From contig NZ_JACKXE010000001.1 in assembly GCF_014212315.1 (NCBI RefSeq), positions 1,984,001-2,048,000 of the forward strand: a DNA stretch of 64,000 bases, written 5' to 3'. Each line of letters starts with the position of its first letter. The stretch's first letter is position 1. The position numbers and the translations under genes were made by a program. A model generated the notes under the pieces. It was given only the letters and a program-made list of their open reading frames with translations, ran no database searches and was not told where the DNA came from. Origin of the DNA: Nocardioides luti (GTDB lineage Bacteria; Actinomycetota; Actinomycetes; Propionibacteriales; Nocardioidaceae). This document shows positions 52,455 to 61,334 of the stretch, one piece after another.

Positions 52455-53809
52455 TCGATTACCTCGAGGGTCGCAGCGAGCACGTCAAACGCGTCGTGGA
52501 GGAGCTCGTCGGAGATGGAAAGCGGCGGAAGGAAGCGGAGCACGTTGCCGTAGGTGCCGCAGGTCAGCACGATCACGCCCTGGCGGTGCGCGGCGCTGGC
52601 GACCGTCCTGGCCAAGTCAGGGTCGGGCACGTCGGTGCCGGCCTCGACCAGCTCGACCGCGATCATCGCGCCGCGCCCGCGGACGTCGCCGATGCGGCCG
52701 TCCTGGCCCTCGATCCGGCGCAGCCGTGCCAGCACTAGCTCCTCGATCTCGCGGGCGCGGCCGACCAGGTCCTCGGCCTCGATCGTCTCGATCGCGGCAA
52801 GGGCGGCGGCGCAGGCGAGCGGGTTGCCGCCGTACGTGCCACCGAGGCCGCCGGCGTGCGCGGCGTCCATGATCTCGGCGCGGCCGGTGACGGCGGACAG
52901 CGGCAGGCCGCCGGCGATGCCCTTGGCTGTGACGATCAGGTCGGGGACGACACCCTCACGGTCGCAGGCGAACCAGTCGCCGGTTCGAGCGAAGCCGGTC
53001 TGCACTTCGTCGGCGACGAAGACCACGCCGTTCGCGCGACACCAGGCGACGAGCGCAGGCAGGAAGCCGGTGGCCGGCTCGATAAAGCCACCCTCGCCCT
53101 GGATCGGCTCGATGACGATGCACGCGAGGTTGGCGGCGCCGACCTCCTTCTCGATCACGTCGATCGCGCGCGCCGCGGCCGTGACGCCGGCGGTACTCCC
53201 GTCGCGGTACGGATAGGAGAGCGGGGCGCGATAGACCTCGCCTGCGAAGGGCCCGAAGCCGTGCTTGTACGGCATGTCTTTCGCTGTCATCGCCATCGTA
53301 AGGTTGGTCCGGCCGTGGTAGGCGTGGTCGAAGACCACGATCGCCTGACGGCCGGTGTGCGACCGAGAGATCTTGACGGCGTTCTCGACCGCTTCCGCGC
53401 CGGAGTTGAAGAGCGCCGTGCGCTTGTCGTGGTCGCCGGGGGTGAGCCGGTTCAGCGTCTCCGCGACGCCGACGTAGCCCTCGTACGGCGTAACCATGAA
53501 GCAGGTGTGCGTGAAGGCGGCGACCTGCTCCTGCACCGCCTCGACCACCCGCGGCGCGCTCGCGCCTACCGAGGTGACCGCTATGCCCGAGCCGAGATCG
53601 ATCAGCCGGTTTCCGTCGACGTCCACAACGATCCCGCCGCCGGCCCGCACCGCGAAGACCGGCATCGTCGTACCGACGCCAGCTGCGACCGCCGCGCTCT
53701 TGCGCGCCATCAGTCGCCGGGACTCCGGCCCCGGGATCGCGGTGCTGAGCAGACGCTCCTGTGGGACAGCGGACTGCTGAAGTGCCAGGGAGGCGGGCGA
53801 TGCGGTCAT
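52451..53809 (-). CDS. gabT: 4-aminobutyrate aminotransferase
   Basis: A 452-residue class III PLP aminotransferase. GSGIAVTSVGAS is near 73, FNSGAEAVENAVKISRS near 133, FDHAYHGRTNLTMAMT near 159, VIEPIQGEGGFIEPATGF (PLP-ring contact) near 233 and FVADEVQTGFARTG near 265. The Schiff-base lysine is in TAKGIAGGLPL. The pattern is that of bacterial GabT. First gene of the GABA operon, divergent from a LysR gene across 75 bases. It transfers the amino group of GABA to 2-oxoglutarate. Confidence 0.88.
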   Translation of the reverse strand: MTASPASLALQQSAVPQERLLSTAIPGPESRRLMARKSAAVAAGVGTTMPVFAVRAGGGIVVDVDGNRLIDLGSGIAVTSVGASAPRVVEAVQEQVAAFTHTCFMVTPYEGYVGVAETLNRLTPGDHDKRTALFNSGAEAVENAVKISRSHTGRQAIVVFDHAYHGRTNLTMAMTAKDMPYKHGFGPFAGEVYRAPLSYPYRDGSTAGVTAAARAIDVIEKEVGAANLACIVIEPIQGEGGFIEPATGFLPALVAWCRANGVVFVADEVQTGFARTGDWFACDREGVVPDLIVTAKGIAGGLPLSAVTGRAEIMDAAHAGGLGGTYGGNPLACAAALAAIETIEAEDLVGRAREIEELVLARLRRIEGQDGRIGDVRGRGAMIAVELVEAGTDVPDPDLARTVASAAHRQGVIVLTCGTYGNVLRFLPPLSISDELLHDAFDVLAATLEVIE

Positions 53810-53832
53810 GCGCTAATTGTGCGAGCGAACGA

Positions 53833-53847
53833 ATTATGCTGTCCAAT
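53833..53847. promoter_or_regulatory. Candidate LysR-type binding site between gabT and the LysR gene
   Basis: ATTATGCTGTCCAAT has ATT and AAT ends in a 15-base dyad of the LysR T-N11-A form. It lies 24 bases upstream of the gabT start and 38 bases upstream of the LysR start, a position able to control both. Confidence 0.35.
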
Positions 53848-53884
53848 ACTTCTCTTGTAGGGTTCCCATGCTTTGGAGGCATAT

Positions 53885-54760
53885 ATGCAGTTGCGGCATG
53901 TCGAGTACTTCGTCGCGACGGCGGAGGCGGGTACCGTCAGCGCGGCGGCCGTGCGGGTGCACGTCACCCAACCTTCGATGTCGCGTCAGCTGCGGCAGCT
54001 AGAAGCTGAGCTCGGGGTCGACCTATTCGTCCGCGACACCAGTCGTCTTCGCCTCAGTCGGACGGGGCAAGCCCTACTGCCGGCGGCGCGTGCATTGCTC
54101 CAGAGCGCTCGGTCTCTTCAAGATGCGGCCGCCTTCTACTCAAGCGGACGCATCGAACACCTAGTCATCGCCGCACCTACCGTCACCCTGACGGACATCG
54201 TCTCCCCATTTGTCGCGACAATGTCCCCCAACGACCCGGTGGTGGAGGTTCGGACCGGTGACGGGCAGACCACGGCCGAGATGCTCGATGCGGGCGCCGA
54301 TCTGGCGATTGGCACTCGGCGTCCGCCGAGCCATTACGAGGCGCGCGAACTTGCGGTGCTACCGGTGTGGGCCTACGTGTCACCCGACGATCCGTGGGCA
54401 AAGCGTCTTGCCGTAGACCTAGCGGACTTGGTCACCCGTCCGCTCATCGGACTCCCCTCGACCGCTCATGCACGAGAAGCGCTCGACCACGCAGTCGCGG
54501 CGCAAGGTAGGTCGTACGCGAGTTTCCTCGAAGCCACGAACGGCACAGTCGCTCAAGCACTCGCAGCCTCCGGACGGGGCGTCGCTGTGGTGTCGGATGA
54601 CCGTCGCTTCGACCTCCACCCGCTCGCGATCAAGCACGGTGAGGAGGCACTGCGGTTCCGCTTGTACGTCGCGTGGCGTCCAGACAGTGTTGCAGTGTCC
54701 ACGATCGCTGGCACGGCTGAGCGATTGAAGATCTGGGTATCTCGCCGCTATCCAAATTGA
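53885..54760 (+). CDS. LysR-family transcriptional regulator
   Basis: 291 residues from ATG 53885, with GGAGG six bases upstream (a TTG at 53873 is in frame but less likely). The N-terminal winged helix opens with MQLRHVEYFVATAEAGTVSA and VTQPSMSRQLRQLEAELGV, standard for LysR. The C-terminal substrate-binding domain (about 90-290) contains AAPTVTLTDIVSPFVATM. It diverges from the gabT-gdh-gabD operon and is the likely regulator of that operon. Confidence 0.87.
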   Translation: MQLRHVEYFVATAEAGTVSAAAVRVHVTQPSMSRQLRQLEAELGVDLFVRDTSRLRLSRTGQALLPAARALLQSARSLQDAAAFYSSGRIEHLVIAAPTVTLTDIVSPFVATMSPNDPVVEVRTGDGQTTAEMLDAGADLAIGTRRPPSHYEARELAVLPVWAYVSPDDPWAKRLAVDLADLVTRPLIGLPSTAHAREALDHAVAAQGRSYASFLEATNGTVAQALAASGRGVAVVSDDRRFDLHPLAIKHGEEALRFRLYVAWRPDSVAVSTIAGTAERLKIWVSRRYPN

Positions 54761-54769
54761 GACGTAGAA

Positions 54770-55010
54770 GTGCAAGCCTGTAGCCGAAGACTTTGAATCG
54801 CTGGTCGACCAAGACGTCCACGACGTCGCCGGGGTCTGCGAGCTCGGTGCCGTCATATAGCGGTACGCCGCCAGATCCGTAGGTGAAGGCGCCTCCGTGG
54901 CGCCAGACCGTGGCGGGGTTGAACCGGAGGCCGTGGACGGAGCCCAGAGGTTGAATACCTGGCAGACCTCGGGCTCCGGGTTGGGGTCGAGCCAGGCGAC
55001 TTGCGTGACC
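54770..55010 (-). pseudogene. N-terminal fragment of a carboxylesterase type B
   Basis: Minus-strand frames give PEVCQVFNLWAPSTASG and then, in a shifted frame, NPATVWRHGGAFTYGSGGVP and LYDGTELA with RFKVFGYRLALLRLN after it. These correspond to the SEDCLxLNVWTP, VMVWIHGGAF and YDG...NYRLGxFG sections of carboxylesterase B. The catalytic Ser region is missing. The fragment is squeezed between the LysR stop and the next gene. Confidence 0.65.
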
Positions 55011-55014
55011 TGTC

Positions 55015-55548
55015 TCAGCCTGCGCTTCGTAGCGCCTGCACGCGGACGGCGGTCTTCTGCCGTCGCAGCGTGTCAGCTGTCTCCAGCACCTTGGCGCGTG
55101 TGTTGCTGGCCCCGCGTAAACCGCCCCGCATGACGGCGGATACGACCGAGATGGGAAGGGAGCTGAGCTGGGCGACCTCTTCGACGGATACCTGAACCGG
55201 CGGATGCGGCACGTGGGGGCGCGGCTGGCATTGAGACGCCCGGCGACACCCGGGGCATACCCGGTCGTCCTCGGGCGCGATCTGCCAGTAGATCGACCAG
55301 GTAGCGGTGCTCTGCCCGCACGCAGCCTGGTCTACCCCCAAGAGCTTGAGGTGTAGGCCGTACTCGAGCGCCGCTTGGGAGTCGTCCTGCGTTGCGGAGT
55401 AGGCCCCTCGCGGACCTGTGGCGTGCCAGTACGCCGGCTCGGCGACACGGTCACCCTCCGATCCTGAGGCGAGAGCGCGTTCGAACCCATGAGCGCCGAT
55501 GCGCGGGTCCGGCGCTGCGCGATGTGGAGACGGCTTCCTGAGCTCCAT
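55015..55548 (-). CDS. Possible DNA-binding protein with LacI-like HTH
   Basis: 177 residues, start ATG 55548 overlapping the amine oxidase stop as TGATG, so translational coupling is likely. The N-terminal half is unremarkable. The C-terminal half includes CPGCRRASQCQ (near residue 98) and then a segment resembling a LacI-type helix-turn-helix: VSVEEVAQLSSLPISVVSAV with ASNTRAKVLETADTL after it. In LacI proteins this HTH is N-terminal, so the order here is unusual and the family is uncertain. It could be a real small regulator or a decayed gene. Confidence 0.45.
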   Translation of the reverse strand: MELRKPSPHRAAPDPRIGAHGFERALASGSEGDRVAEPAYWHATGPRGAYSATQDDSQAALEYGLHLKLLGVDQAACGQSTATWSIYWQIAPEDDRVCPGCRRASQCQPRPHVPHPPVQVSVEEVAQLSSLPISVVSAVMRGGLRGASNTRAKVLETADTLRRQKTAVRVQALRSAG

Positions 55549-56858
55549 CAGGTCCCTGTTCGCGAGTGGAGGAGCCTGCTGACGGCGCCTGCTGCACGGT
55601 GTCCGCTGCTGATCGCGCCCTCGATCCAGATGCGCCAGATCGAGTCGTCGATGTCAGTGCCAGCAAAGACGACAGGGCCCTCGGGGACGTTCATCGCTCG
55701 CAGGAAGTCGTAGGCCTCCCCCGGCCGGTCGATGCGGTAAGTGCCGTCGAAGAGAGGGTCGGAGTTCCAGTCGTGAGCGTCGACCGCGATGACGTCGGCA
55801 TCGGGGTAGTACTCGCGCACTGCGGCCTCGAGTTCCTCGCGGCTGGTCGGGTCCGCCACAGAGTTCTCGTCGCCGAAACCCATGATGAGGCAGGAGCCGT
55901 CCTCGTACTCGTAGCCCAGACACAGTGCTTGCAGCTTGCCGCTGCCGAATGCGAACGAGCGGCGAGGAATGTTGCGGACCAACATCGACGGCTTGTATGC
56001 ACGGCCCAGGTGGTTCTTGGTGAGAAACCTCGACTTCTCTGGTGGCAGCGATGGGGTGAAGGCGATGTTGCGAAGGACGTTGGTGGGGACGGCGACAACG
56101 CAGCTGCGTGCCCGGACGGTGTCGTTGCTGATGGTGCGGACGGTGACCTCTCCGTCGCGTACGTCGACAGAGGCGACGGTGTGCTCGAGTCGGATCTCCA
56201 GCCCCGAGTCGCGGACGATCGCGTCGAGGAGTGTTCCGGCGCCGCCAACGAACCGTTCGGTGAGCGCCCCGTAGAACCCGAACGGGCTGTGACCGAAGCC
56301 GGCGATCTGGGCGAGGGTGCCGAGCACGGACACCTTGGTCGGTTCGGCGCCGGTGTACCAGGCGACGGTGGCATAGAAGAGCTCGCGCGTCGCGGGTCCG
56401 AGGTCGAGGGGGGCGATGAAGTCCTCGGCTGAGATGTCGAGGTCACGGATGGGTTGGCTGCTCAGTCGCTGCGACGGTGCGATGCGCTTTGAGACGTCGC
56501 GCATGTGGCCGATGACTCGCTCGAGGTCAGCGAGCTCCGCCGCGGGCACCGGGAACGCGCGCCGCTGACCCGCACTGAAGAACACGGCATTCTCACACGG
56601 AAGGTCTTCGACGAGCTGACTGCCGTAGCGCTCGATCTCCTGCCGGACGGCTGGCTGGAGTTCACGGTTAACCCAACTCCCCCCGAGTTCGGCAGTGATG
56701 TGCTCGTAACCGGCGAACGGACGGGCGTAGGTCCGTCCTCCGATCCTGGTGCCCGCCTCGAGGACCACAACAGAGCGTCCTTGATCTACGAGGTCGCGAG
56801 CGGCGGTGATGCCGGCGAACCCGGCTCCGACGACAACTGCGTCGTACTGGGCGTTCAC
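55548..56858 (-). CDS. Flavin-dependent amine oxidase
   Basis: A 436-residue monoamine-oxidase-type enzyme. The FAD motif AVVVGAGFAGITAARDL is at about 7-23, LEAGTRIGGRTYARPF follows, and VVFAGTDIDDSIWRIWIEGA is at the C-terminus. No signal peptide. It is a clear paralogue of 30169..31473. The start overlaps the zinc alcohol dehydrogenase stop by four bases, and the stop overlaps the next gene. With etfB, etfA and the alcohol dehydrogenase upstream, it closes a cassette of redox enzymes; decayed copies of several members lie at 31.9-32.8, 44.5-45.0 and 46.95 kb. Confidence 0.87.
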   Translation of the reverse strand: MNAQYDAVVVGAGFAGITAARDLVDQGRSVVVLEAGTRIGGRTYARPFAGYEHITAELGGSWVNRELQPAVRQEIERYGSQLVEDLPCENAVFFSAGQRRAFPVPAAELADLERVIGHMRDVSKRIAPSQRLSSQPIRDLDISAEDFIAPLDLGPATRELFYATVAWYTGAEPTKVSVLGTLAQIAGFGHSPFGFYGALTERFVGGAGTLLDAIVRDSGLEIRLEHTVASVDVRDGEVTVRTISNDTVRARSCVVAVPTNVLRNIAFTPSLPPEKSRFLTKNHLGRAYKPSMLVRNIPRRSFAFGSGKLQALCLGYEYEDGSCLIMGFGDENSVADPTSREELEAAVREYYPDADVIAVDAHDWNSDPLFDGTYRIDRPGEAYDFLRAMNVPEGPVVFAGTDIDDSIWRIWIEGAISSGHRAAGAVSRLLHSRTGT

Positions 56859-57973
56859 AGCTCTACTCCTTGAGTAGTCTCAAACTCATCCTGGAATGAG
56901 GCTGGTTCGAAGGTGATCAGCGGTTTGATGTGGCCGGTCGGCCGGGCCTTCAGGTCAGCGAGGGCTCGAGGGAGGTCACCGAAGCCGTACGTGCGGGTGA
57001 GGAGTGGGGTCGGGTCGATACGTCCGGTCTCGACGAGGCGGAGCAGGCGACCCATCCGCTCACTGCCGCAGCGTTGAAAGGTGCTCAGAATGGTCTTGTC
57101 GCCGATCCCCCAGCCCCAGTGAGCGAGCGGGATCTCGAGGGCGGCGTCTGCCGGTCCGTCGTAAGCGCTGAGAACCGCGAGAACGCCCCCTTCGCGCGTG
57201 GCCTCGACAGCCATTGGAAACGACGCACGGGCGCCGGTGGCTTCGATGACGACGTCTGCGCCGAGACCACCGGTCAGGTCACGGATCTCGGCCTGAACGT
57301 CGTGGTCCGCGAGGTTGAAGGAGAAGTCTGCTCCCAACGCCTTTGCGATGTGCTCGCCGCCGGGGCGCGATTTGACCGTGATGACCAGGGCTGCTCCGAC
57401 GGCTCTGGCTGTCGCCGTGGCTCCGAGACCGATGTGTCCCTGACCGAACACAACGATTACGCTCCCGAGCGGCGGCTGAGCGGCCTCCACTCCTGTGCTT
57501 CCGGACGCGATGGTGTCAGTGATACACAGGGCTGCGGCATCGGAGACCTTGTCAGGGATGCTGACGACGTTGTACCCCGCCTGCGGAACGGTGAAGTACT
57601 CCGCGAAGGTCCCGTCGCGGCTCACACCGAAGGTGTAGCCGCCCCAGACCGCTTGGCGGCAGTGTCCGCTGAACCCGCGCTGACAGTTGGCACAGATGCC
57701 GCACGGGGTAGTTGACGCAGTGGTGACCCGTTGCCCGACCTCGAACTCAGTCACCAGCGACCCAACTTCATGGACCACCCCGACGCCCTCGTGGCCGAGG
57801 ACGGTGCCTTCGGCGGCTGGGAACTCGCCGGACAGGCAGGCGAGCTCCGCCGAGCACGCAGAAACCGCGGTCGCCCTCACGATGACGTCGGTGGGACCCG
57901 CCTTTGGGAGTGGCCGCTCCTCGAAGCGTCCGCGTCCCTCGTGCAGGACAAACGCCTTCATCGTCTGAGTCAC
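56855..57973 (-). CDS. Zinc-dependent alcohol dehydrogenase (MDR family)
   Basis: 372 residues from GTG 57973, with AAGGAAGGTG upstream; the frame is open to 58036. The catalytic-zinc region includes LGHEGVG near 60. The structural zinc is bound by the four cysteines of [15 protein letters not shown] near 87-101, and the coenzyme motif is [18 protein letters not shown] near 177. It belongs to the medium-chain alcohol dehydrogenases, near the NAD/mycothiol-dependent formaldehyde and aryl-alcohol group. It lies between etfA and the amine oxidase and may oxidise an alcohol or an aldehyde hydrate from the pathway. A decayed copy is at 44465..45010. Confidence 0.86.
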   Translation of the reverse strand: MTQTMKAFVLHEGRGRFEERPLPKAGPTDVIVRATAVSACSAELACLSGEFPAAEGTVLGHEGVGVVHEVGSLVTEFEVGQRVTTASTTPCGICANCQRGFSGHCRQAVWGGYTFGVSRDGTFAEYFTVPQAGYNVVSIPDKVSDAAALCITDTIASGSTGVEAAQPPLGSVIVVFGQGHIGLGATATARAVGAALVITVKSRPGGEHIAKALGADFSFNLADHDVQAEIRDLTGGLGADVVIEATGARASFPMAVEATREGGVLAVLSAYDGPADAALEIPLAHWGWGIGDKTILSTFQRCGSERMGRLLRLVETGRIDPTPLLTRTYGFGDLPRALADLKARPTGHIKPLITFEPASFQDEFETTQGVEL

Positions 57974-58042
57974 TCGGACACCTTCCTTACTGTCGGCCGA
58001 TCCGGGCTGGACCGCAGGACGCAAGTTTCGCCGCACTGTGGG

Positions 58043-58996
58043 TCAGCCCTTGCGCTTGTTGATCTCCTCGGTGGCGGCCGGGAGGACCGTGTGCAGGTCA
58101 CCCACGACACCGAAGTCGACCAACTCGAACATCGGGGCCTCTTCGTCCTTGTTGACGGCCACGATGGTCTTCGAGGTCTGCATGCCGGCGCGGTGCTGGA
58201 TCGCACCGGAGATGCCGTTGGCGACGTAGAGCTGCGGCGAGACCGTCTTGCCGGTCTGGCCGACCTGGAAGCTGTGCGGCATCCAGCCCGAGTCGACGGC
58301 AGCACGCGAGGCACCCACGGCCGCGCCGAGGGCGTCGGCCAGTCCCTCGATCGGCTCGAAGTTGCCGCCGGTGCCACGACCACCGGAGACCACGATCGCG
58401 GCCTCGGTCAGCTCGGGACGACCGGTCGCCTGACGCGGCTGCGACGCCACGATCTGCGCGGTCTTCGCACCGTCGGAGATGGTCGGGGTGAACTCCTCGA
58501 CCGCACCCGCACCCGCGGACTCCTCCGGAGCCGCGGAGTTGGGCTTGACCGTGATGATCGGGGTGCCCTTGGTGACCTTCGCCTGGACGGTGAAGTTGCC
58601 GGCGAACACGCTCTGCGTGGTGACCGGGCCCTCCTGCACGTCGACGGCGTCGGTGATCAGGCCCGACTCGAGCTTGATCGCGAGACGACCGGCGATCTCC
58701 TTGCCCTCGGCGGAGGACGGGATCAGGATCGCGGCCGGCGACGCCTTCTCGGCGAGCTGCTGCAGCGCCTCGGCCTTGGGGGCCACGAGGTAGCCCTTCA
58801 GCGGGGCGTCGTCGATCGTGTAGACCTTCTCCGCGCCGTACGCCTTGACCTTCTCGGCCACCTCGGCGGCCTTGTCGGCCGGACCGATGAAGACCGCGGA
58901 CGGCTCACCGAGACGCTTGGCGAGGGTGAGCAGCTCGTACGTCGGCTTCTTGACTGCGCCGTCGACGTGGTCGACGACAACCAGAACTTCAGACAT
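58043..58996 (-). CDS. etfA: Electron transfer flavoprotein, alpha subunit
   Basis: 317 residues, full length for EtfA. The N-terminal domain starts with [12 protein letters not shown]. The C-terminal FAD domain carries the [20 protein letters not shown] stretch (about 178-197) and then [20 protein letters not shown] with [15 protein letters not shown], the ETF-alpha signature. With EtfB it forms the FAD/AMP heterodimer that takes electrons from acyl-CoA dehydrogenases and TMADH-like enzymes and passes them to ETF-quinone oxidoreductase. Two acyl-CoA dehydrogenases and the TMADH-like protein in this window are likely clients. Clean, strongly G/C-ending codon use fits a well-expressed gene. 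Confidence 0.92.
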   Translation of the reverse strand: MSEVLVVVDHVDGAVKKPTYELLTLAKRLGEPSAVFIGPADKAAEVAEKVKAYGAEKVYTIDDAPLKGYLVAPKAEALQQLAEKASPAAILIPSSAEGKEIAGRLAIKLESGLITDAVDVQEGPVTTQSVFAGNFTVQAKVTKGTPIITVKPNSAAPEESAGAGAVEEFTPTISDGAKTAQIVASQPRQATGRPELTEAAIVVSGGRGTGGNFEPIEGLADALGAAVGASRAAVDSGWMPHSFQVGQTGKTVSPQLYVANGISGAIQHRAGMQTSKTIVAVNKDEEAPMFELVDFGVVGDLHTVLPAATEEINKRKG

Positions 58997-59017
58997 CAGA
59001 CGCTCTCTCTCAGCAAC

Positions 59018-59815
59018 TCAGATGAACTTCTTGGAGGCGAGGAAGTCGGTCAGCGCCGTGGCGCCCGACCCGTCCTCGTCCTTGACGATCTCGCCGGCGG
59101 TGCGCGGCGGGCGGGCCGTGGTCTCCTCGACCTCGGTCCACGCGGCACCGGCGCCGACCTCGCTCGCGTCGACGCCGATGTCGCTGAGCGACCACACGTC
59201 GAGCTGCTTCTTCTTGGCGGCCATGATGCCCTTGAACGACGGGTAGCGGGCCTCGCCCGACTGGTCGGTGACCGAGAGGACCAGAGGCATCGTGCCGCCG
59301 ATGACCTCGGTGGCCGTGTCGCCGTCGCGCTTGATCCGCACCTGGTCGCCCTGGAACTCGACGACCGAGGCCAGCGTGACCTGCGGCAGGCCGAGACGCT
59401 CGGCGAGCATCGCCGGGACGACGCTCATGCCGGCGTCGGTCGAGGCGAGACCGCCGACCACGAGGTCGACCTTCTTCTCGGCACCCAACTTCTCGATGGC
59501 TTTGGCGAGCACCAGCGACGTCGCGATGGCGTCGGAGCCGGCGATGGCGTCGTCGAGGACGTGGACGCCCTGGTCGGCACCCATCTGCAGCGCCTTGCGC
59601 ACCGCGTCGACGGCCTTCTCCGGACCCACGCAGAGCGCGGTCACGGTGGTGTCGTCACCGGCCTTCTCCTTGATCTGCAGCGACTGCTCAACGCCGTACT
59701 CGTCGAGCTCCGACAGCAGACCGTCGACGCCCACGCGGTCCACGGTGTTGTCCGACTCGAACTGCCGATCGGCAGTGGCGTCGGGAACGTACTTCACACA
59801 AACGACAATGTTCAC
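59018..59815 (-). CDS. etfB: Electron transfer flavoprotein, beta subunit
   Basis: 265 residues starting at GTG 59815. The N-terminal VCVKYVPDATADRQFE, the AMP-binding region GLLSELDEYGVEQSLQ and VDLVVGGLASTDAGMSVVPA, and the C-terminal LTDFLASKKFI are standard. It is 21 bases upstream of etfA, forming the etfBA pair. It follows a cupin-racemase fusion by 15 bases. A decayed second pair lies at 31906..32800. Confidence 0.92.
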   Translation of the reverse strand: MNIVVCVKYVPDATADRQFESDNTVDRVGVDGLLSELDEYGVEQSLQIKEKAGDDTTVTALCVGPEKAVDAVRKALQMGADQGVHVLDDAIAGSDAIATSLVLAKAIEKLGAEKKVDLVVGGLASTDAGMSVVPAMLAERLGLPQVTLASVVEFQGDQVRIKRDGDTATEVIGGTMPLVLSVTDQSGEARYPSFKGIMAAKKKQLDVWSLSDIGVDASEVGAGAAWTEVEETTARPPRTAGEIVKDEDGSGATALTDFLASKKFI

Positions 59816-59830
59816 GAGACGCTCTCTGGG

Positions 59831-60901
59831 TCAGTTGGCGGCAAGGGCGGCGCCCTTGACGGCCAGCAGGTTGCTGTTCAGGACGGCGATCCCGCGGTCG
59901 GGAAACACCTGCCGGTGGGTCTCGTAGGCGGCGCTCACGATGGTGCAGCCAATCACGATGGACTGAACGTCCCCTTCGGCCGCGAGCCGAGCGACAACCT
60001 CGTCGACGGCCGTCGCAGCCCCTAACGTGTCCTCGAGGATGTTGTCGCCCTCCCGACCTATGGCCGTAACGCCAGTGCAGGCGTCGCCGTAGCCGTAGGC
60101 GTGCACCAGGCCGGCGATGACAGTCTCCGCTTCTTCGATGTCGGTGATGACAGCGAACCTGGGGCCGTGCTGGATGGCGACGCCGCACGTGAGCTGGAGG
60201 GGAGCGATGACCGGAATCTTGCTGGCGAGGCGTGCATCCGCGACGGCGGGGTCGTAGTGGCACGCGATAATCACGGCGTCGTAGCCGTCAGCGTTGGCGC
60301 GCTGGACGGCGTTGACGACAGCGACGGTCTGCGCAGCGTCATAGTCCATGCCGTCGGACTCAAAGTACTCAACGTGATCCGCGACGACGGTGTCGTCAAC
60401 GGCCGGTGCGATCAGCTCGGTGACGACCGAGTCGAAGTGGTCGTCGTGCTCCTTCTTGGCAAAGTGGAACGGGGTGAGGAAGAGCAGACGCCGACTCCCG
60501 GTGGCCCTGCCCGCGGCGTCTTGCTCGTCCCCGATTCGGGTGGTCTCCTGGTCGCGCCAGTTGACCGGTGCGATCGAGAGAACAAGTTCGGTGCCGGGTT
60601 TGCCGCCGTAGCGGACCGTGGTCCCCTTCGGGAGTGCGACTAGGTCACCGGACTTCGCGAGGATCTCCGACTCTTCCGCTTCCGCGCCGACAAGAAGCGA
60701 CGCCTCCCCGGCCGCCACATAGATCGACTCCTCGTACTGCACGGTCCACGGGTCGGAGTGTCCACCGTCCGGGAACGTCATCAGGTATGTGCCGAGCTCG
60801 CTAAATCCGGCCTGAGCCGTGCGGTGCTCGATTACGGCAGGGCCAAAAGGTGTCGCCCGGTCGGTGTCGACGGGCAGAATCCGTGCAGGCTGAGTCGGCA
60901 T
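59831..60901 (-). CDS. Cupin domain fused to an Asp/Glu-type racemase domain
   Basis: 356 residues from ATG 60901 with GAGGACA upstream; the frame extends to 60994. Residues 20-112 form a single cupin of the EutQ-like kind (VQYEESIYVAAGEASLLVG and GDLVALPKGTTVRYGG). After a linker, residues 138-356 form an aspartate/glutamate/hydantoin-racemase-type domain with the two active-site cysteines of that superfamily, Cys214 in VIIACHYDPAV and Cys319 in IVIGCTIV. The cupin could bind a ligand or metal and the racemase could epimerise or isomerise a carboxylate. This domain fusion is unusual. It is the gene before etfBA and after a small unknown gene. Confidence 0.75.
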   Translation of the reverse strand: MPTQPARILPVDTDRATPFGPAVIEHRTAQAGFSELGTYLMTFPDGGHSDPWTVQYEESIYVAAGEASLLVGAEAEESEILAKSGDLVALPKGTTVRYGGKPGTELVLSIAPVNWRDQETTRIGDEQDAAGRATGSRRLLFLTPFHFAKKEHDDHFDSVVTELIAPAVDDTVVADHVEYFESDGMDYDAAQTVAVVNAVQRANADGYDAVIIACHYDPAVADARLASKIPVIAPLQLTCGVAIQHGPRFAVITDIEEAETVIAGLVHAYGYGDACTGVTAIGREGDNILEDTLGAATAVDEVVARLAAEGDVQSIVIGCTIVSAAYETHRQVFPDRGIAVLNSNLLAVKGAALAAN

Positions 60902-60923
60902 GCTGTGTCCTCGAGTAGCTGGT

Positions 60924-61334
60924 TCAGAAATGGTCGGCCTCCACGGCAGTTGCCATGGCGGGGCCGTCGAAAGTGCAGTTGATTTCGGAGGCATCGAGCC
61001 GCCGACGCTCTTGGATGTAGGACTGCGGGGAACGTAGGTCAGGTGTGACGAACTCGCGATCGGCGGAGTCGACTAGGGCCAGGACACACCGTCCTGGCGC
61101 ACCGCCCGCGAGAACCACGAGGCACCGCTGACGGGCGGCATGAAGAGGTAGACGAGCAAACCGGCCGTCGGTGTAGGCGCTGGGCATGAAGTGTTCCTCC
61201 TCAACGATCGTGTGGCCGGCGATGTCCGACCGTGCAATAAGGAAGACGGCCCGCCGCTTCCCAGTCTGATTCCGGAGGTCACGGCCAGGAACTGTGATCT
61301 CCACGAGGTCTGCCGGGATTGGTCGTGATTCCAA
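60924..61334 (-). CDS. Hypothetical protein of unknown function
   Basis: 136 residues, with TTG 61334 as the most upstream start; a later GTG is possible and the ribosome site is weak. The sequence is soluble, begins with short beta-like stretches (VEITVPGRDL, RAVFLIARSDIAG), and has IVEEEHFMPSAYTDGRFARL in the middle. No recognised motif. It is placed between the small GMC partner and the cupin-racemase gene with a gap of 22 bases to the latter, so it is likely co-transcribed. Confidence 0.5.
   Translation of the reverse strand: MESRPIPADLVEITVPGRDLRNQTGKRRAVFLIARSDIAGHTIVEEEHFMPSAYTDGRFARLPLHAARQRCLVVLAGGAPGRCVLALVDSADREFVTPDLRSPQSYIQERRRLDASEINCTFDGPAMATAVEADHF

Noticed and set aside
52856..53860. 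334-codon open frame on the plus strand
   Set aside because: Antisense to gabT, Arg/Gly/Asp-rich and without family motifs.
57731..60025. 764-codon open frame on the plus strand
   Set aside because: It lies antisense to alcohol dehydrogenase, etfA and etfB, all with clear family motifs. High G+C makes long antisense frames common, and its composition is unlike a protein.
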